From: an uncultured Prevotella sp.
GTDB taxonomy: Bacteria; Bacteroidota; Bacteroidia; Bacteroidales; Bacteroidaceae
Assembly: GCA_937877595.1 (NCBI GenBank)
Contig: CALFIY010000106.1
Coordinates: 1 to 35,147, forward strand
Direction: 5' to 3'
DNA: 35,147 bases
In this document: one piece after another, positions 23,813-32,811 of the stretch
Layout: every line of letters starts with the position of its first letter
How positions within the stretch are numbered: position 1 is the stretch's first letter
Notes under the pieces: generated by a model
Database searches by the model: none
What the model saw: the letters and a program-made list of their open reading frames with translations, nothing else
What the model was told of the DNA's origin: nothing
Position numbers and translations under genes: made by a program

Positions 23813-26134
23813 TTATTCAATAATCATTTCAGTTTCTCCTTCCATATCGTCTTCCAGTCCGGAGTCGTCGTATTGGCACGGATTATATCCTTGTGGCAGA
23901 TTGAATTTTGCCTGGTCGCTATATCCCAGTCGTTTGTCGGCGTAGACTCGCTTCATGTACATTGCCCAGATCGGTAGAGCGCCAGTAGCACCCTGTCCCA
24001 TGCTTGTGGTACTGAAGTGAATGTCTCTGTCGTCGCCTCCAACCCAGCAGCCGCTTACCAGCGTTGGTGTGACGCCCATAAACCATGCGTCGCTGTTGTT
24101 GTTGGTAGTGCCTGTTTTTCCTCCAATCTCTCCTGTGAGATTAAATCTGAAGCGCAGTCTTCCTGCAGTGCCTCCGTCGACAACAGCCTTGAGCATGTAC
24201 ACCATCTTGTTGGCACTCTCTTCGCTGATCACCTCATTCAGACGTGGCTGGAACTGTGCTATCAAATTTCCTTCATTGTCTTCTATTTTTGTCACGAACA
24301 GAGGTGTTGCCCGTATGCCTCGGTTTGCAAATGTAGTGTATGCGCTTACCATTTCGCCGACTGTTACTTCACATGGCCCGAGGCACAGTGCCGGCGAAGG
24401 ATGTATTTCCGGATTTGTTATGCCATATTCGTGCAGCAGGTTGACAAACATTCTTGGATTTAACTTGTCCATCAGATATGCTGCTATCCAGTTGTTCGAC
24501 TGTTGCAGTCCCCATTTCAGTGTCACCATTTCGCCATATCGTGCATGGCTTCCGTTGCGTGGTGTCCAAGGGCGTCCTGCCACCATGTACGTCTGCTGCA
24601 CGTTTGGCGCCTCATCGCATGGAGAGAAACCGTTTTCCATTGCAAGTGAATAGAGGAATGGCTTTATTGTAGAGCCAACTTGTCGTCGGCCGTCCATACA
24701 CATGTCGTAGGCAAAGTGCATGAAGTCCAGTCCTCCGACATACGCTTTTACGTGGCCGTTTTGTGGCACCATGCTCATAAAGCCGCAGCGCAGGAAAGAC
24801 TTATAATAGCGTATTGAATCGAGAGGTGTCATCAGTGTGTCGATTTCTCCGCGATAGGAGAAGACCGACATTTTTGTCTTAGTGTTGAAAGAGCGTATTA
24901 TTTCCTCTTCGCTTGCTCCGGCATTCTTCATTTCGCGGTAGCGTTCGCATTGCCTGACGGAGCGCATAAGGATTTTGTTTACCTGTTCGGCTGATAATTG
25001 GCCAGAGTAAGGCGCATTCTTTTTTCCCTTATTCTCACGGTTGAATGCCGGTTGCAAGAATTTCACCACGTGTTCGTAAACTGCCTGTTCTGCATAAGCC
25101 TGCATGCGTGAGTCGATGGTTGTATAGACTTTTAAACCGTCAGAATAGACATTGTAATTCTCGCCGTTGCGTTTGCGGTTCTTGTTGCACCATCCGTAGA
25201 GTGGGTCTTGTTCCCAGTTGAGCGAATCCTGGTGGTATTTCACCGTGTTCCATTCAGGATAGTCTTTGCGCTCAGGTTTGCGGGCCATCATGTATCGGCG
25301 CAGAAAGTCGCGGAAGTAGACTGCTATTCCGTCTTTGTGGTCGGCGACGTGGAAGTTAAGTTTCATTTCCTCTGCCGACAACTGTGCATATTGTTCACTG
25401 GTAATATATCCGGCTTTCATCATCTGGCCGAGAACAACGTTGCGTCTGCTCAGACTGCGGTCCGGATGTCTTACGGGATTGAAGTACGACGGGTTTTTGC
25501 ACAGCCCGATCAGTGTAGCCGATTCGTTTATGCTGAGGTCCTTTGGCTCCTTGCCGAAATACGTGTTGGCGGCAGTCTTTATGCCGACTGCGTTGTGCAG
25601 GAAGTCAAAGTAGTTGAGATACATCGTTATTATCTCATCCTTTGTGTAGTTGCGCTCCAGTTTTACGGCTATCACCCATTCTATAGGCTTCTGCAGCACT
25701 CGCTCCATTACGCTATGTGCTTTCTCCGAGTACAGTTGCTTAGCCAGTTGCTGTGTTATTGTAGAGCCTCCGCCTGCATTCTTTCTGCCGAGAATGCCAC
25801 GCTTTATGATGGCGCGCCCCAGAGCATAGAAGTCAATGCCCGAGTGGTCGTAGAAGCGTTCGTCTTCTGTCGCCACAAGCGCCTGTACCAGGGAAGGAGA
25901 CAGTTGCGAATAGTCAACAAGCACGCGATTTTCGCGGTTGTAGTTCCAGGTGCCCATCACTTTCCCGTCGGCACTGTAAACCTGTGTTGCGTATCTGTTA
26001 ATTGGGTTTTGCAGTTCTTCTATAGGCGGCATATATCCTATCCAGCCGTTGGATATAGCCCAAAAAGCCAAAGCCGCTGTCAGTACTGAGGCTCCAATAA
26101 GAGCCCACAATACGTAGATTACAATCTTTCTCAT
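23813..26134 (-). CDS. Class A penicillin-binding protein (PBP1A type)
   Basis: A 773-residue bifunctional peptidoglycan synthase with one N-terminal membrane anchor (residues ~4-27). The GT51 glycosyltransferase domain holds the catalytic Glu90 in TEDERFYDHSGID and GGGSTITQQLAKQL at 121-134. The transpeptidase domain has Ser488 in GSTIKPF (SxxK), SNN at 546-548 and KTGT at 673-676. So both activities look intact. The start at 26134 is set by a good Shine-Dalgarno sequence (AGGAGG, 26145-26150), which is rare in this phylum; a longer frame to 26203 exists but would begin between promoter and SD. It heads the run pdxJ-DJ1-ispD-recG. Confidence 0.95.
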   Translation of the reverse strand: MRKIVIYVLWALIGASVLTAALAFWAISNGWIGYMPPIEELQNPINRYATQVYSADGKVMGTWNYNRENRVLVDYSQLSPSLVQALVATEDERFYDHSGIDFYALGRAIIKRGILGRKNAGGGSTITQQLAKQLYSEKAHSVMERVLQKPIEWVIAVKLERNYTKDEIITMYLNYFDFLHNAVGIKTAANTYFGKEPKDLSINESATLIGLCKNPSYFNPVRHPDRSLSRRNVVLGQMMKAGYITSEQYAQLSAEEMKLNFHVADHKDGIAVYFRDFLRRYMMARKPERKDYPEWNTVKYHQDSLNWEQDPLYGWCNKNRKRNGENYNVYSDGLKVYTTIDSRMQAYAEQAVYEHVVKFLQPAFNRENKGKKNAPYSGQLSAEQVNKILMRSVRQCERYREMKNAGASEEEIIRSFNTKTKMSVFSYRGEIDTLMTPLDSIRYYKSFLRCGFMSMVPQNGHVKAYVGGLDFMHFAYDMCMDGRRQVGSTIKPFLYSLAMENGFSPCDEAPNVQQTYMVAGRPWTPRNGSHARYGEMVTLKWGLQQSNNWIAAYLMDKLNPRMFVNLLHEYGITNPEIHPSPALCLGPCEVTVGEMVSAYTTFANRGIRATPLFVTKIEDNEGNLIAQFQPRLNEVISEESANKMVYMLKAVVDGGTAGRLRFRFNLTGEIGGKTGTTNNNSDAWFMGVTPTLVSGCWVGGDDRDIHFSTTSMGQGATGALPIWAMYMKRVYADKRLGYSDQAKFNLPQGYNPCQYDDSGLEDDMEGETEMIIE

Positions 26135-26140
26135 TTGTTT

Positions 26141-26150
26141 CTTTCCTCCT
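26141..26150 (-). promoter_or_regulatory. Strong Shine-Dalgarno site of the PBP gene
   Basis: AGGAGGAAAG lies 6 to 16 bases before ATG 26134 on the minus strand. It decides the start codon and is the clearest SD in the core of the window. Confidence 0.7.
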
Positions 26151-26183
26151 ATATATATTAATATATAATAGGTGTAGACGCTG

Positions 26184-26191
26184 CAAAAATA
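26184..26191 (-). promoter_or_regulatory. -7 box for the PBP1A operon
   Basis: TATTTTTG on the minus strand fits TAnnTTTG. The -33 region at the right spacing is TTCT or TTTT-like, so only the -7 is convincing. The leader would be about 45 nt. Confidence 0.4.
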
Positions 26192-26314
26192 CGTTTTTTC
26201 CATGATATATAGAAAAATTTGTTGCCAAGAATGTTAAATTATCGTTAAACGGGTAAATCTTATCGAAGATTGGGCAAAATATTTCTACTAATGCCAAATA
26301 AACATCTATCTTTT

Positions 26315-26345
26315 TTTTCTCGTTTTGTCGTAATTTTTACCTTTG
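26315..26345 (+). promoter_or_regulatory. Promoter of the efflux operon
   Basis: TTTT at 26315-26318, 19 bases, TACCTTTG at 26338-26345. It is the only promoter seen ahead of the six-gene efflux and two-component run. It lies back to back with the PBP promoter. Confidence 0.6.
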
Positions 26346-26384
26346 CAGCGTGATTTTGACAAGTAACAATTCCAAATATAAATT

Positions 26385-27719
26385 ATGAAACGATTTTTTT
26401 CAGCCGTAGTAATTGCTACCTCTCTCACAGCGTCTGCGCAGAAACAGTGGACGCTTGGCGAGTGTATCGATTACGCAATGCAGAACAACATCACTATTCA
26501 GCAGGCGCAGTTGCAGAAACAGTCGGCCGCTGAAGACCGCAAGCAGTCTGTCGCTGCCCTGTTGCCATCGCTTTCCGCTTCGACCAATCAGAGCGTTGGC
26601 TATCGGCCGTGGCTCGCTACAGGAACCTCTACAGTGACAAATGGCATGGTGAATACGAAGGTGAACAAAACCTACTACAACGGCAGTTATGGCATCAACG
26701 CCTCTTGGACTGTCTGGAACGGCAATCAAAACCGCAATCAGGTTCGTCTCAGTGCTGTTAGCGAAGAACAGGCCGACCTTAGCATAGCATCCACAGCCAA
26801 TAACATTCAGGAGCGTATCGCACAACTGTATGTACAGATACTATATCTCAACGAGGCAATCGCCGTAAGCCGTCAGAGTCTTGAAACAAGCAAGAAAAAT
26901 GAAGAGCGTGGCCAGCAGATGGTCGAAGTAGGCAAGATGTCGAAGGCCGATTTGGCTCAACTCACAGCCCAGCGCTCTGCTGACGAATACAATATCGTTG
27001 AAGCGGAAAGCAATCTTGCCAATTACAAACTCCAACTAAAGCAACTCCTTGAACTAACGGGCGAGGAGGCATTCGATATTGCCGTTCCTGCCACCACAGA
27101 TGCTCAGGCCCTGGAATCTATTCCCTCTCTTTCTTCCGTCTACGATGCTGCCCTTCAGCAGCGGCCTGAGATACGCAATGCCCAACTTGGTTTGAAGTCG
27201 AGCGACTTGCAGTTGCGCATTGCCCGTGCAGGCAGTCTGCCCACGTTAAGCCTTTCCGGTGGTGTCGGCACAAGCACTTCGTCGATGAGCAACAACGGAT
27301 GGGGTAGTCAGATGAAGACTAATTTCGACGCGTCGCTTGGTGCTTCTCTCAGCGTGCCCATTTTTGACAACCGTCGCACTCGCACTGCCATCAATAAGGC
27401 CCAACTGCAGCGCCAGCAGGCTCAACTCGAACTGCAGGACAAGCAGAAGCAACTCTATTCCACTATTGAGGGATACTGGCTCGATGCCCAGACCAATCAG
27501 CAGAAGTTTCGTACTGCCCAGGCCACTGTTGACAGCGAGCAGGCCAGTTACGACCTTCTCTCAGAACAGTTCAACGTCGGCCTTAAGAATATTGTCGAAC
27601 TTATGACGGGCAAGGACAAACTTCTCACCGCCCAGCAGAATCGCCTGCAGTCTAAGTATATGACAATTCTCAGCCAGCAGTTGCTCCGATTCTATCAGGG
27701 AGAGAAAATGAATATTTAA
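26385..27719 (+). CDS. TolC-family outer-membrane efflux protein
   Basis: A 444-residue exported protein with a signal peptide (residues 1-18, ending LTASA). Two outer-membrane-efflux repeats follow: WTLGECIDYAMQNN opens the first and RPEIRNAQLGLKSSDLQLRI opens the second. Long amphipathic helices (QIL-YLNEAIAVSRQSLETSKKNEERG, NKAQLQRQQAQLELQDKQKQLYSTI) form the periplasmic tunnel. It acts as the exit duct in the outer membrane for the MacA/MacB-like pump encoded next (22 bases downstream). Confidence 0.9.
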   Translation: MKRFFSAVVIATSLTASAQKQWTLGECIDYAMQNNITIQQAQLQKQSAAEDRKQSVAALLPSLSASTNQSVGYRPWLATGTSTVTNGMVNTKVNKTYYNGSYGINASWTVWNGNQNRNQVRLSAVSEEQADLSIASTANNIQERIAQLYVQILYLNEAIAVSRQSLETSKKNEERGQQMVEVGKMSKADLAQLTAQRSADEYNIVEAESNLANYKLQLKQLLELTGEEAFDIAVPATTDAQALESIPSLSSVYDAALQQRPEIRNAQLGLKSSDLQLRIARAGSLPTLSLSGGVGTSTSSMSNNGWGSQMKTNFDASLGASLSVPIFDNRRTRTAINKAQLQRQQAQLELQDKQKQLYSTIEGYWLDAQTNQQKFRTAQATVDSEQASYDLLSEQFNVGLKNIVELMTGKDKLLTAQQNRLQSKYMTILSQQLLRFYQGEKMNI

Positions 27720-27741
27720 TACGGAAATAATAAGAAAAGAT

Positions 27742-28917
27742 ATGAAAAACAGAAAGTTATGGCTTGCACTATGTGCCGTAGCCGTTATCGCCGTCATAGC
27801 CTACAGCATCACTGGCGGTGCAAAGGAAGAACAGGTAAGTTTTGAGACTGCCAAGGTAGTAAAGCAGAACATTCAGACATCTATTACCGCCACCGGCACA
27901 ATAGAGCCTGTCACATCTGTCACTGTCGGTACTCAGGTCAGCGGCATTGTGTCAAAACTCTATGTCGATTACAACAGTGTCGTAAAGAAAGGCCAGGTCA
28001 TTGCAGAACTTGACAAGACCAATCTCATCAGCGAACTCAATACCGCCAAGGCCAATCTTGCTTCTGCGCAGAGTTCCCTTGACTACGAGCAGTCAAATTA
28101 CCAGCGCTACAAGACGCTTTATGAGAAGGGACTTGTCAGTGCCAACGACTTCGACAACGCCAAACTTTCCTACGACAAGGCCCGTCAGTCTGTTGCGTCT
28201 TCGCGTGAAAGCGTGCAGAAGGCCCAGACCAATCTTGGCTATGCCACCATCACCAGTCCCATTGACGGCGTTGTCCTGTCGAAGTCGGTCGAAGAGGGAC
28301 AGACCGTTGCCTCTTCATTCTCCACTCCAGAACTTTTCGTGATAGCGCAAGACCTTACCGACATGCGTGTTATTGCCGACATCGACGAGGCTGACATAGG
28401 TGGTGTGAAGGAGGGCCAGCGTGTGGCGTTCACCGTTGATGCTTTTCCCGATGATACTTTTGAAGGCCGCGTTACACAGGTTCGCCAGGAGGCTACTACT
28501 TCGAGCAACGTGGTTACTTACGAAGTTGTGATATCAGCGCCCAATTCCGATTTGAAACTTAAGCCAGGGCTTACAGCCAGTGTCACCATCTTTACCCTTG
28601 AGAAGAACGACGTGCTTACTGTTCCGGCAAAGGCTCTGCGCTTTACTCCCAATGAGGCGCTGCTTAAGAAAAATCAGCAAATAGTCGATTGTCAGGGTGA
28701 TCATAAGTTGTGGACTCTCGACGGTGACAAATTTACAGCCCATAGTGTTGAGATAGCCACAACCAACGGTGTTCTGACCGAGGTGGTAAGCGGCATTGCC
28801 GAAGGCACAGAAGTGCTTACCGACTTCACCGTCACCGGCGGAGAGGAAGCACAGCAGGAGCAGGCCTCCAATCCGTTCATGCCGCGCCCAGGTGGTAATA
28901 AGAACAAGAAGAAGTAG
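27742..28917 (+). CDS. MacA-like periplasmic adaptor (membrane fusion protein)
   Basis: A 391-residue HlyD/MacA-type adaptor. One N-terminal membrane segment (~5-23, no lipobox) anchors it in the inner membrane. The lipoyl/barrel-sandwich halves are ITATGTIEPVTSVTVGTQVS and YATITSPIDGVVLSKSVEEG, with a coiled-coil hairpin between them (~95-160; LNTAKANLASAQSSLDYEQS). A beta-barrel and membrane-proximal domain follow, and the tail is Pro/Lys-rich (PRPGGNKNKKK). It bridges the MacB-type transporter and TolC. The next ATG is 6 bases after its stop. Confidence 0.9.
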   Translation: MKNRKLWLALCAVAVIAVIAYSITGGAKEEQVSFETAKVVKQNIQTSITATGTIEPVTSVTVGTQVSGIVSKLYVDYNSVVKKGQVIAELDKTNLISELNTAKANLASAQSSLDYEQSNYQRYKTLYEKGLVSANDFDNAKLSYDKARQSVASSRESVQKAQTNLGYATITSPIDGVVLSKSVEEGQTVASSFSTPELFVIAQDLTDMRVIADIDEADIGGVKEGQRVAFTVDAFPDDTFEGRVTQVRQEATTSSNVVTYEVVISAPNSDLKLKPGLTASVTIFTLEKNDVLTVPAKALRFTPNEALLKKNQQIVDCQGDHKLWTLDGDKFTAHSVEIATTNGVLTEVVSGIAEGTEVLTDFTVTGGEEAQQEQASNPFMPRPGGNKNKKK

Positions 28918-28923
28918 CGCGAT

Positions 28924-29676
28924 ATGGAAAACAGGAAAGTTGTCATCGAGTTGAAAGACGTGAAGCGCTACTTCCGTGTCGGCTCTGAGACGGTTAAGGC
29001 TCTGCGTGGCGTGTCGTTCAAGATTTACGAGGGCGAATTTGTTACAATCCAGGGCACCAGCGGCTCTGGCAAGTCTACGCTGCTCAATCAACTTGGCTGT
29101 CTTGACACGCCGACTTCGGGAGAGTATTATCTTGACGGCGTATCAGTGCGCCAGATGTCGAAAAATCAGCGCGCCCATCTCCGTAATCGCAAGATAGGCT
29201 TCGTATTCCAGAATTACAATCTTCTTGCAAAGACTACCGCTGTCGAAAATGTGGAGTTGCCGCTGATGTACAATCCCGATGTTTCCGCCAGCGAGCGCAG
29301 GGAGCGTGCTGTTCGCGCTCTTAAGGCCGTTGGGCTCGGCGAGCGTCTTGACCATAAGTCAAATCAGATGTCGGGCGGACAGATGCAACGAGTCGCAATA
29401 GCGCGTGCACTGGTCAACGACCCTGCTGTGCTGTTGGCCGACGAGGCTACGGGCAATCTTGACACACGCACGTCGTTCGAAATGCTTGTTCTCTTCCAGG
29501 AGTTATATCGGCAGGGACACACCATAATCTTTGTTACCCACAATCCTGAGATTGCAGAATACAGTAGTCGTAATATAAATCTTCGCGACGGCAAGATACG
29601 CGAAGATACAATCAATACCAATATCAAGTCGGCTGCCGAGGCTCTTGCTGCGCTGCCCATTCCACAAGACGATTAG
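28924..29676 (+). CDS. MacB-type ABC transporter ATPase
   Basis: A 250-residue nucleotide-binding subunit. Walker A is GTSGSGKS (44-51), the Q-loop is IGFVFQNYNLL, the signature is MSGGQMQRVAIARAL, Walker B is VLLADEATGNLD and the H-loop is VTHNPE. In E. coli MacB this domain and the permease are one chain; here they are separate genes, as is usual in Bacteroidota. It energises the pump formed with the adjacent permease, adaptor and TolC. Confidence 0.9.
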   Translation: MENRKVVIELKDVKRYFRVGSETVKALRGVSFKIYEGEFVTIQGTSGSGKSTLLNQLGCLDTPTSGEYYLDGVSVRQMSKNQRAHLRNRKIGFVFQNYNLLAKTTAVENVELPLMYNPDVSASERRERAVRALKAVGLGERLDHKSNQMSGGQMQRVAIARALVNDPAVLLADEATGNLDTRTSFEMLVLFQELYRQGHTIIFVTHNPEIAEYSSRNINLRDGKIREDTINTNIKSAAEALAALPIPQDD

Positions 29677-29680
29677 TCCC

Positions 29681-30901
29681 ATGAACATACTCAATTTATT
29701 CAAGGTAAGCATCAAGGCTGTAGCCAACAACAAGATGCGGTCGTTTCTCTCCATGCTTGGCATCATTATAGGTGTGGCAGCCGTAATAATTATGATGGCA
29801 ATAGGCCAGGGTTCTAAGGAAAGCATACGCCAGGAACTGTCGACCATGGGTACCAATCTGCTCACCATTCGCCCCGGTGCTGACACGCGTGGCGGTGTGC
29901 GTCAGGACCCTTCAAGCATGCAGACGCTGAAGATGGCCGACTACGAGCGCATTTTGCGCGAGAAGAAGTTTGTCACCAAGGTCTCCCCGGAGGTTACTGC
30001 CAGCGGCCAGGTGATTTATGGCAACAACAATACCAATACTACCGTTTACGGAGAGAGTCCCGACTATCTCAGTATAAAGCAGTGGACGATAGAAGATGGT
30101 GAGTGCTTCACGGAGGAAGACATAAAAAAGGCAGCCAAAGTCGCCGTGGTCGGCAAAACCATAGTCAACGAACTCTTCGGCGAGGGCATTGACCCTATCG
30201 GAAAGACCATCCGTTTCAAGTCCATACCTGTCCGTATTGTCGGAGTGCTTAAATCGAAAGGCTATAACTCATGGGGCATGGACCAGGACAATGTTATCAT
30301 CGCTCCTTACACTACGGTGATGAAGCGCATTGCCGCCCAGACTTTTTTCTCGTCCATTGTCTGTTCTGCCGTGACCGAGGAACTTTCCGATGCAGCCATT
30401 GAGGAACTCACACAGATACTTCGCGACAACCATAAACTCAAGGCATCTGCCGACGATGACTTCACAATACGCTCACAGGCCGAAATGATGGAGACAATGT
30501 CGTCTACTATGGACACCGTAACCATAATCCTTGTCGTGGCAGCCGCTTTCTCGCTCCTCGTGGCAGGTATCGGCATTATGAACATCATGCTCGTCAGCGT
30601 CACAGAGCGCACCAAGGAGATTGGCCTGCGTATGGCCGTCGGCGCCACTGGAGCCGTCATCTCTCTGCAGTTCCTCATCGAGTCGGTATTGATATCCGTC
30701 ACCGGCGGACTGCTTGGCATCATTGTCGGCGGCGGTGTCAGCAGCATTGTAGTGCCCATGTTCGGCATGCCGAGCAGCGTTCCTGCATGGAGCATCTATG
30801 TTTCTTTCCTTGTCTGCGTGTGCATAGGAGTCATTTTCGGCTATATTCCTGCCAGCAAGGCCGCCAACATGGACCCGATAGAAGCCATTCGTCACGAATA
30901 G
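29681..30901 (+). CDS. MacB-type ABC transporter permease (FtsX family)
   Basis: A 406-residue membrane protein. The N-terminal helix (NKMRSFLSMLGIIIGVAAVI) is followed by a large periplasmic MacB core domain (~50-275). Three more helices at the C-terminus make up the FtsX domain, including the signature IMLVSVTERTKEIGLRMAVG and the end NMDPIEAIRHE. That gives the four-helix MacB topology. Start is ATG 29681, five bases after the ATPase stop; an upstream in-frame ATG (29645) lies inside the ATPase gene. Substrates of such pumps include macrolides, peptides and lipid-like compounds; the substrate here is unknown. Confidence 0.9.
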   Translation: MNILNLFKVSIKAVANNKMRSFLSMLGIIIGVAAVIIMMAIGQGSKESIRQELSTMGTNLLTIRPGADTRGGVRQDPSSMQTLKMADYERILREKKFVTKVSPEVTASGQVIYGNNNTNTTVYGESPDYLSIKQWTIEDGECFTEEDIKKAAKVAVVGKTIVNELFGEGIDPIGKTIRFKSIPVRIVGVLKSKGYNSWGMDQDNVIIAPYTTVMKRIAAQTFFSSIVCSAVTEELSDAAIEELTQILRDNHKLKASADDDFTIRSQAEMMETMSSTMDTVTIILVVAAAFSLLVAGIGIMNIMLVSVTERTKEIGLRMAVGATGAVISLQFLIESVLISVTGGLLGIIVGGGVSSIVVPMFGMPSSVPAWSIYVSFLVCVCIGVIFGYIPASKAANMDPIEAIRHE

Positions 30902-30923
30902 ACTGCTTATTCCTGCCACGACC

Positions 30924-31964
30924 ATGAACAAGCAAATAGTATACCTGCTCCATATCGCGATATGGGCCATGATGTTTCTCTCGCCGTTGACCTTTCTGCG
31001 CCACGACGCCGACTTCTCCGTCCAGAAGTACATCATGTTCTGCGTATCGCCGTTGACGTTGATGATAACCTTCTACGTCAACTACCTATGGCTTGTTCCG
31101 CGATATTTCCTTTCTCCTGAGCGTCGCACCTACTGGATAGTAAATGCCATCATGCTCATTGCGCTCGGCCGCACCAATTATCTCCTTATGAGTTACGTCC
31201 ACGACCATTTTTCCAGCGCTTTGGACACGCCTATGGAGCGTACCATCATCGAGATGGTGTTTTTCTCGGTGCGCGACATATTCAACGTTGCCGTTGCCGC
31301 TGCCTTAGCCACAGCCCTGCGGCTCGTCACGCTATGGCACCGCAACGAGGAGGCGCGTCTTGAGGCAGAGAAGGCTCGTAGCGAGGCAGAACTTAAGATG
31401 CTGCGCAATCAGATTAATCCCCACTTTCTGCTCAATACTCTCAACAACATCTATGCCCTTACGGCCTTTGATGCAGCAAAGGCGCAGGAGGCTATCCGGC
31501 AACTCTCGCGCATGCTGCGCCATCTTCTCTACGACAACGAGCAACCTACCGTGGCTTTGCGTGATGAAGTGGAGTTTCTCGAAAACTATATTTCGCTTAT
31601 GCGCATCCGTCTGCCGGCCTCCGTCGATGTTGATTGCAAGTTCTCGGTTTCCAATCCGCAGATGCAGATAGCCCCACTGCTGTTTATCTCGCTTGTCGAG
31701 AATGCTTTCAAGCACGGCATATCGCCCACCGAGCCCAGTTTTATACATATTGTGATTACAGGAGAGAGCGACAGCGTATGCTGCGACATCACCAATTCCA
31801 ACCATCCCAAGACCTCCGGCGACCATTCGGGCCATGGCATCGGCCTGCAGCAGGTGCAGCGCCGCCTTGACATTGCCTATCACGACAGCCACGAATGGCA
31901 GCATGGTGTTTCGCCTGACGGCAAGACCTATCGCTCGCTGCTCCGCGTAGTAACCCACCAGTAG
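30924..31964 (+). CDS. LytS-like sensor histidine kinase
   Basis: A 346-residue membrane kinase. Four hydrophobic segments occupy residues ~5-135. A short coiled coil (EEARLEAEKARSEAELKML) leads to the His_kinase domain with phospho-acceptor His167 in NQINPHFLLNTLNNIY. The ATPase part has ISLVENAFKHGI (N-box) and GHGIGLQQVQRRL (G-box). No extracellular sensor domain is seen, so the signal is probably sensed in the membrane. It sits 22 bases after the permease and before its LytTR partner, so it may sense the pump's state or substrate. Confidence 0.9.
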   Translation: MNKQIVYLLHIAIWAMMFLSPLTFLRHDADFSVQKYIMFCVSPLTLMITFYVNYLWLVPRYFLSPERRTYWIVNAIMLIALGRTNYLLMSYVHDHFSSALDTPMERTIIEMVFFSVRDIFNVAVAAALATALRLVTLWHRNEEARLEAEKARSEAELKMLRNQINPHFLLNTLNNIYALTAFDAAKAQEAIRQLSRMLRHLLYDNEQPTVALRDEVEFLENYISLMRIRLPASVDVDCKFSVSNPQMQIAPLLFISLVENAFKHGISPTEPSFIHIVITGESDSVCCDITNSNHPKTSGDHSGHGIGLQQVQRRLDIAYHDSHEWQHGVSPDGKTYRSLLRVVTHQ

Positions 31965-31990
31965 ATTTTTTCTTCCGATACTTACAAATT

Positions 31991-32707
31991 ATGACCAACC
32001 AACTGACCTGCGCCGTCATTGACGACGAGCCCCTGGCCGCAGCCCTGCTTAAGAGTTACGCTGAGAAGACGCCTTTCCTGCATCTCATCGGCACATATGG
32101 CAGTGCCTTGGAGGCAATGAAGGAACTGCGCGACAATCCTGTCAACCTTCTGTTCCTCGACATACAGATGCCTGAGTTGTCGGGCATAGAGTTTGCCAAG
32201 ATTTTGCCGCGCGAAACGAAAATCGTGTTCACCACTGCTTTTCAGCAGTATGCCATTGAGAGTTATAGCGTGTCGGCCATCGACTATCTGTTGAAGCCTG
32301 TCGCCTACGAAGACTTTCTCCGTGCAGCCAATAAGGCTCTCGACTGGTTTTCTGTCGCCATAAAGCAGGAGACCTACGCCCGCGACCGTTTCATGTTCGT
32401 CAAGAGCGACTACAAACTGATGCGCATCGATCTCGACGACATTCTCTACATCGAGGGACTGAAAGACTACGTTCGCATTTACCTTAGCGACGGTCAGAAA
32501 GTGATGTCGTTGATGAACATGAAGAAACTTGAGGACTATCTGCCGCGCCCCGAGTTCCTGCGCACGCACCGCTCGTATATCGTCCACATGCCGCGGGCGG
32601 CAGCAGTCGACCGATTGCGTATAGTATTCGGCGATCAGTATATCCCGATTTCCGATTCCTACAAGGACGATGTGCAGCAGTATTTCGACAGCCACATTCT
32701 GAGTTGA
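31991..32707 (+). CDS. LytTR-family response regulator
   Basis: A 238-residue regulator. The receiver domain (1-120) carries the acidic pocket D11-D12-E13, phospho-acceptor Asp57 in LLFLDIQMPELSG, a Thr in VFTTAF and the Lys of DYLLKP. The LytTR DNA-binding domain covers ~135-232 (FVKSDYKLMRIDLDDILYIE, FLRTHRSYIVHM). It is the partner of the upstream kinase. LytTR proteins bind paired direct repeats near promoters; no clear pair was found by eye near 26315-26345, so autoregulation of the operon is a guess. Confidence 0.9.
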   Translation: MTNQLTCAVIDDEPLAAALLKSYAEKTPFLHLIGTYGSALEAMKELRDNPVNLLFLDIQMPELSGIEFAKILPRETKIVFTTAFQQYAIESYSVSAIDYLLKPVAYEDFLRAANKALDWFSVAIKQETYARDRFMFVKSDYKLMRIDLDDILYIEGLKDYVRIYLSDGQKVMSLMNMKKLEDYLPRPEFLRTHRSYIVHMPRAAAVDRLRIVFGDQYIPISDSYKDDVQQYFDSHILS

Positions 32708-32748
32708 CCGCAGGTGTGTGGCAGGCAAGCAGAAAAAACGTTAATTTC

Positions 32749-32779
32749 TTTGTTTTTTCACTGCATATCAGTACCTTTG
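32749..32779 (+). promoter_or_regulatory. Consensus promoter before the 211-residue protein
   Basis: TTTG 32749-32752, exactly 19 bases, TACCTTTG 32772-32779. The message would begin near 32786. It shows that the true start of the next gene is ATG 32812 and not an earlier in-frame ATG at 32704, which lies upstream of the promoter. Confidence 0.75.
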
Positions 32780-32811
32780 CCCCCGTTTTTACAAAAAATA
32801 GAATCACGACA

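Noticed and set aside
32704..32811. Upstream in-frame start for the 211-residue protein
   Set aside because: The extra 36 codons include the promoter at 32749-32779, so they cannot be part of the protein if that promoter is used.
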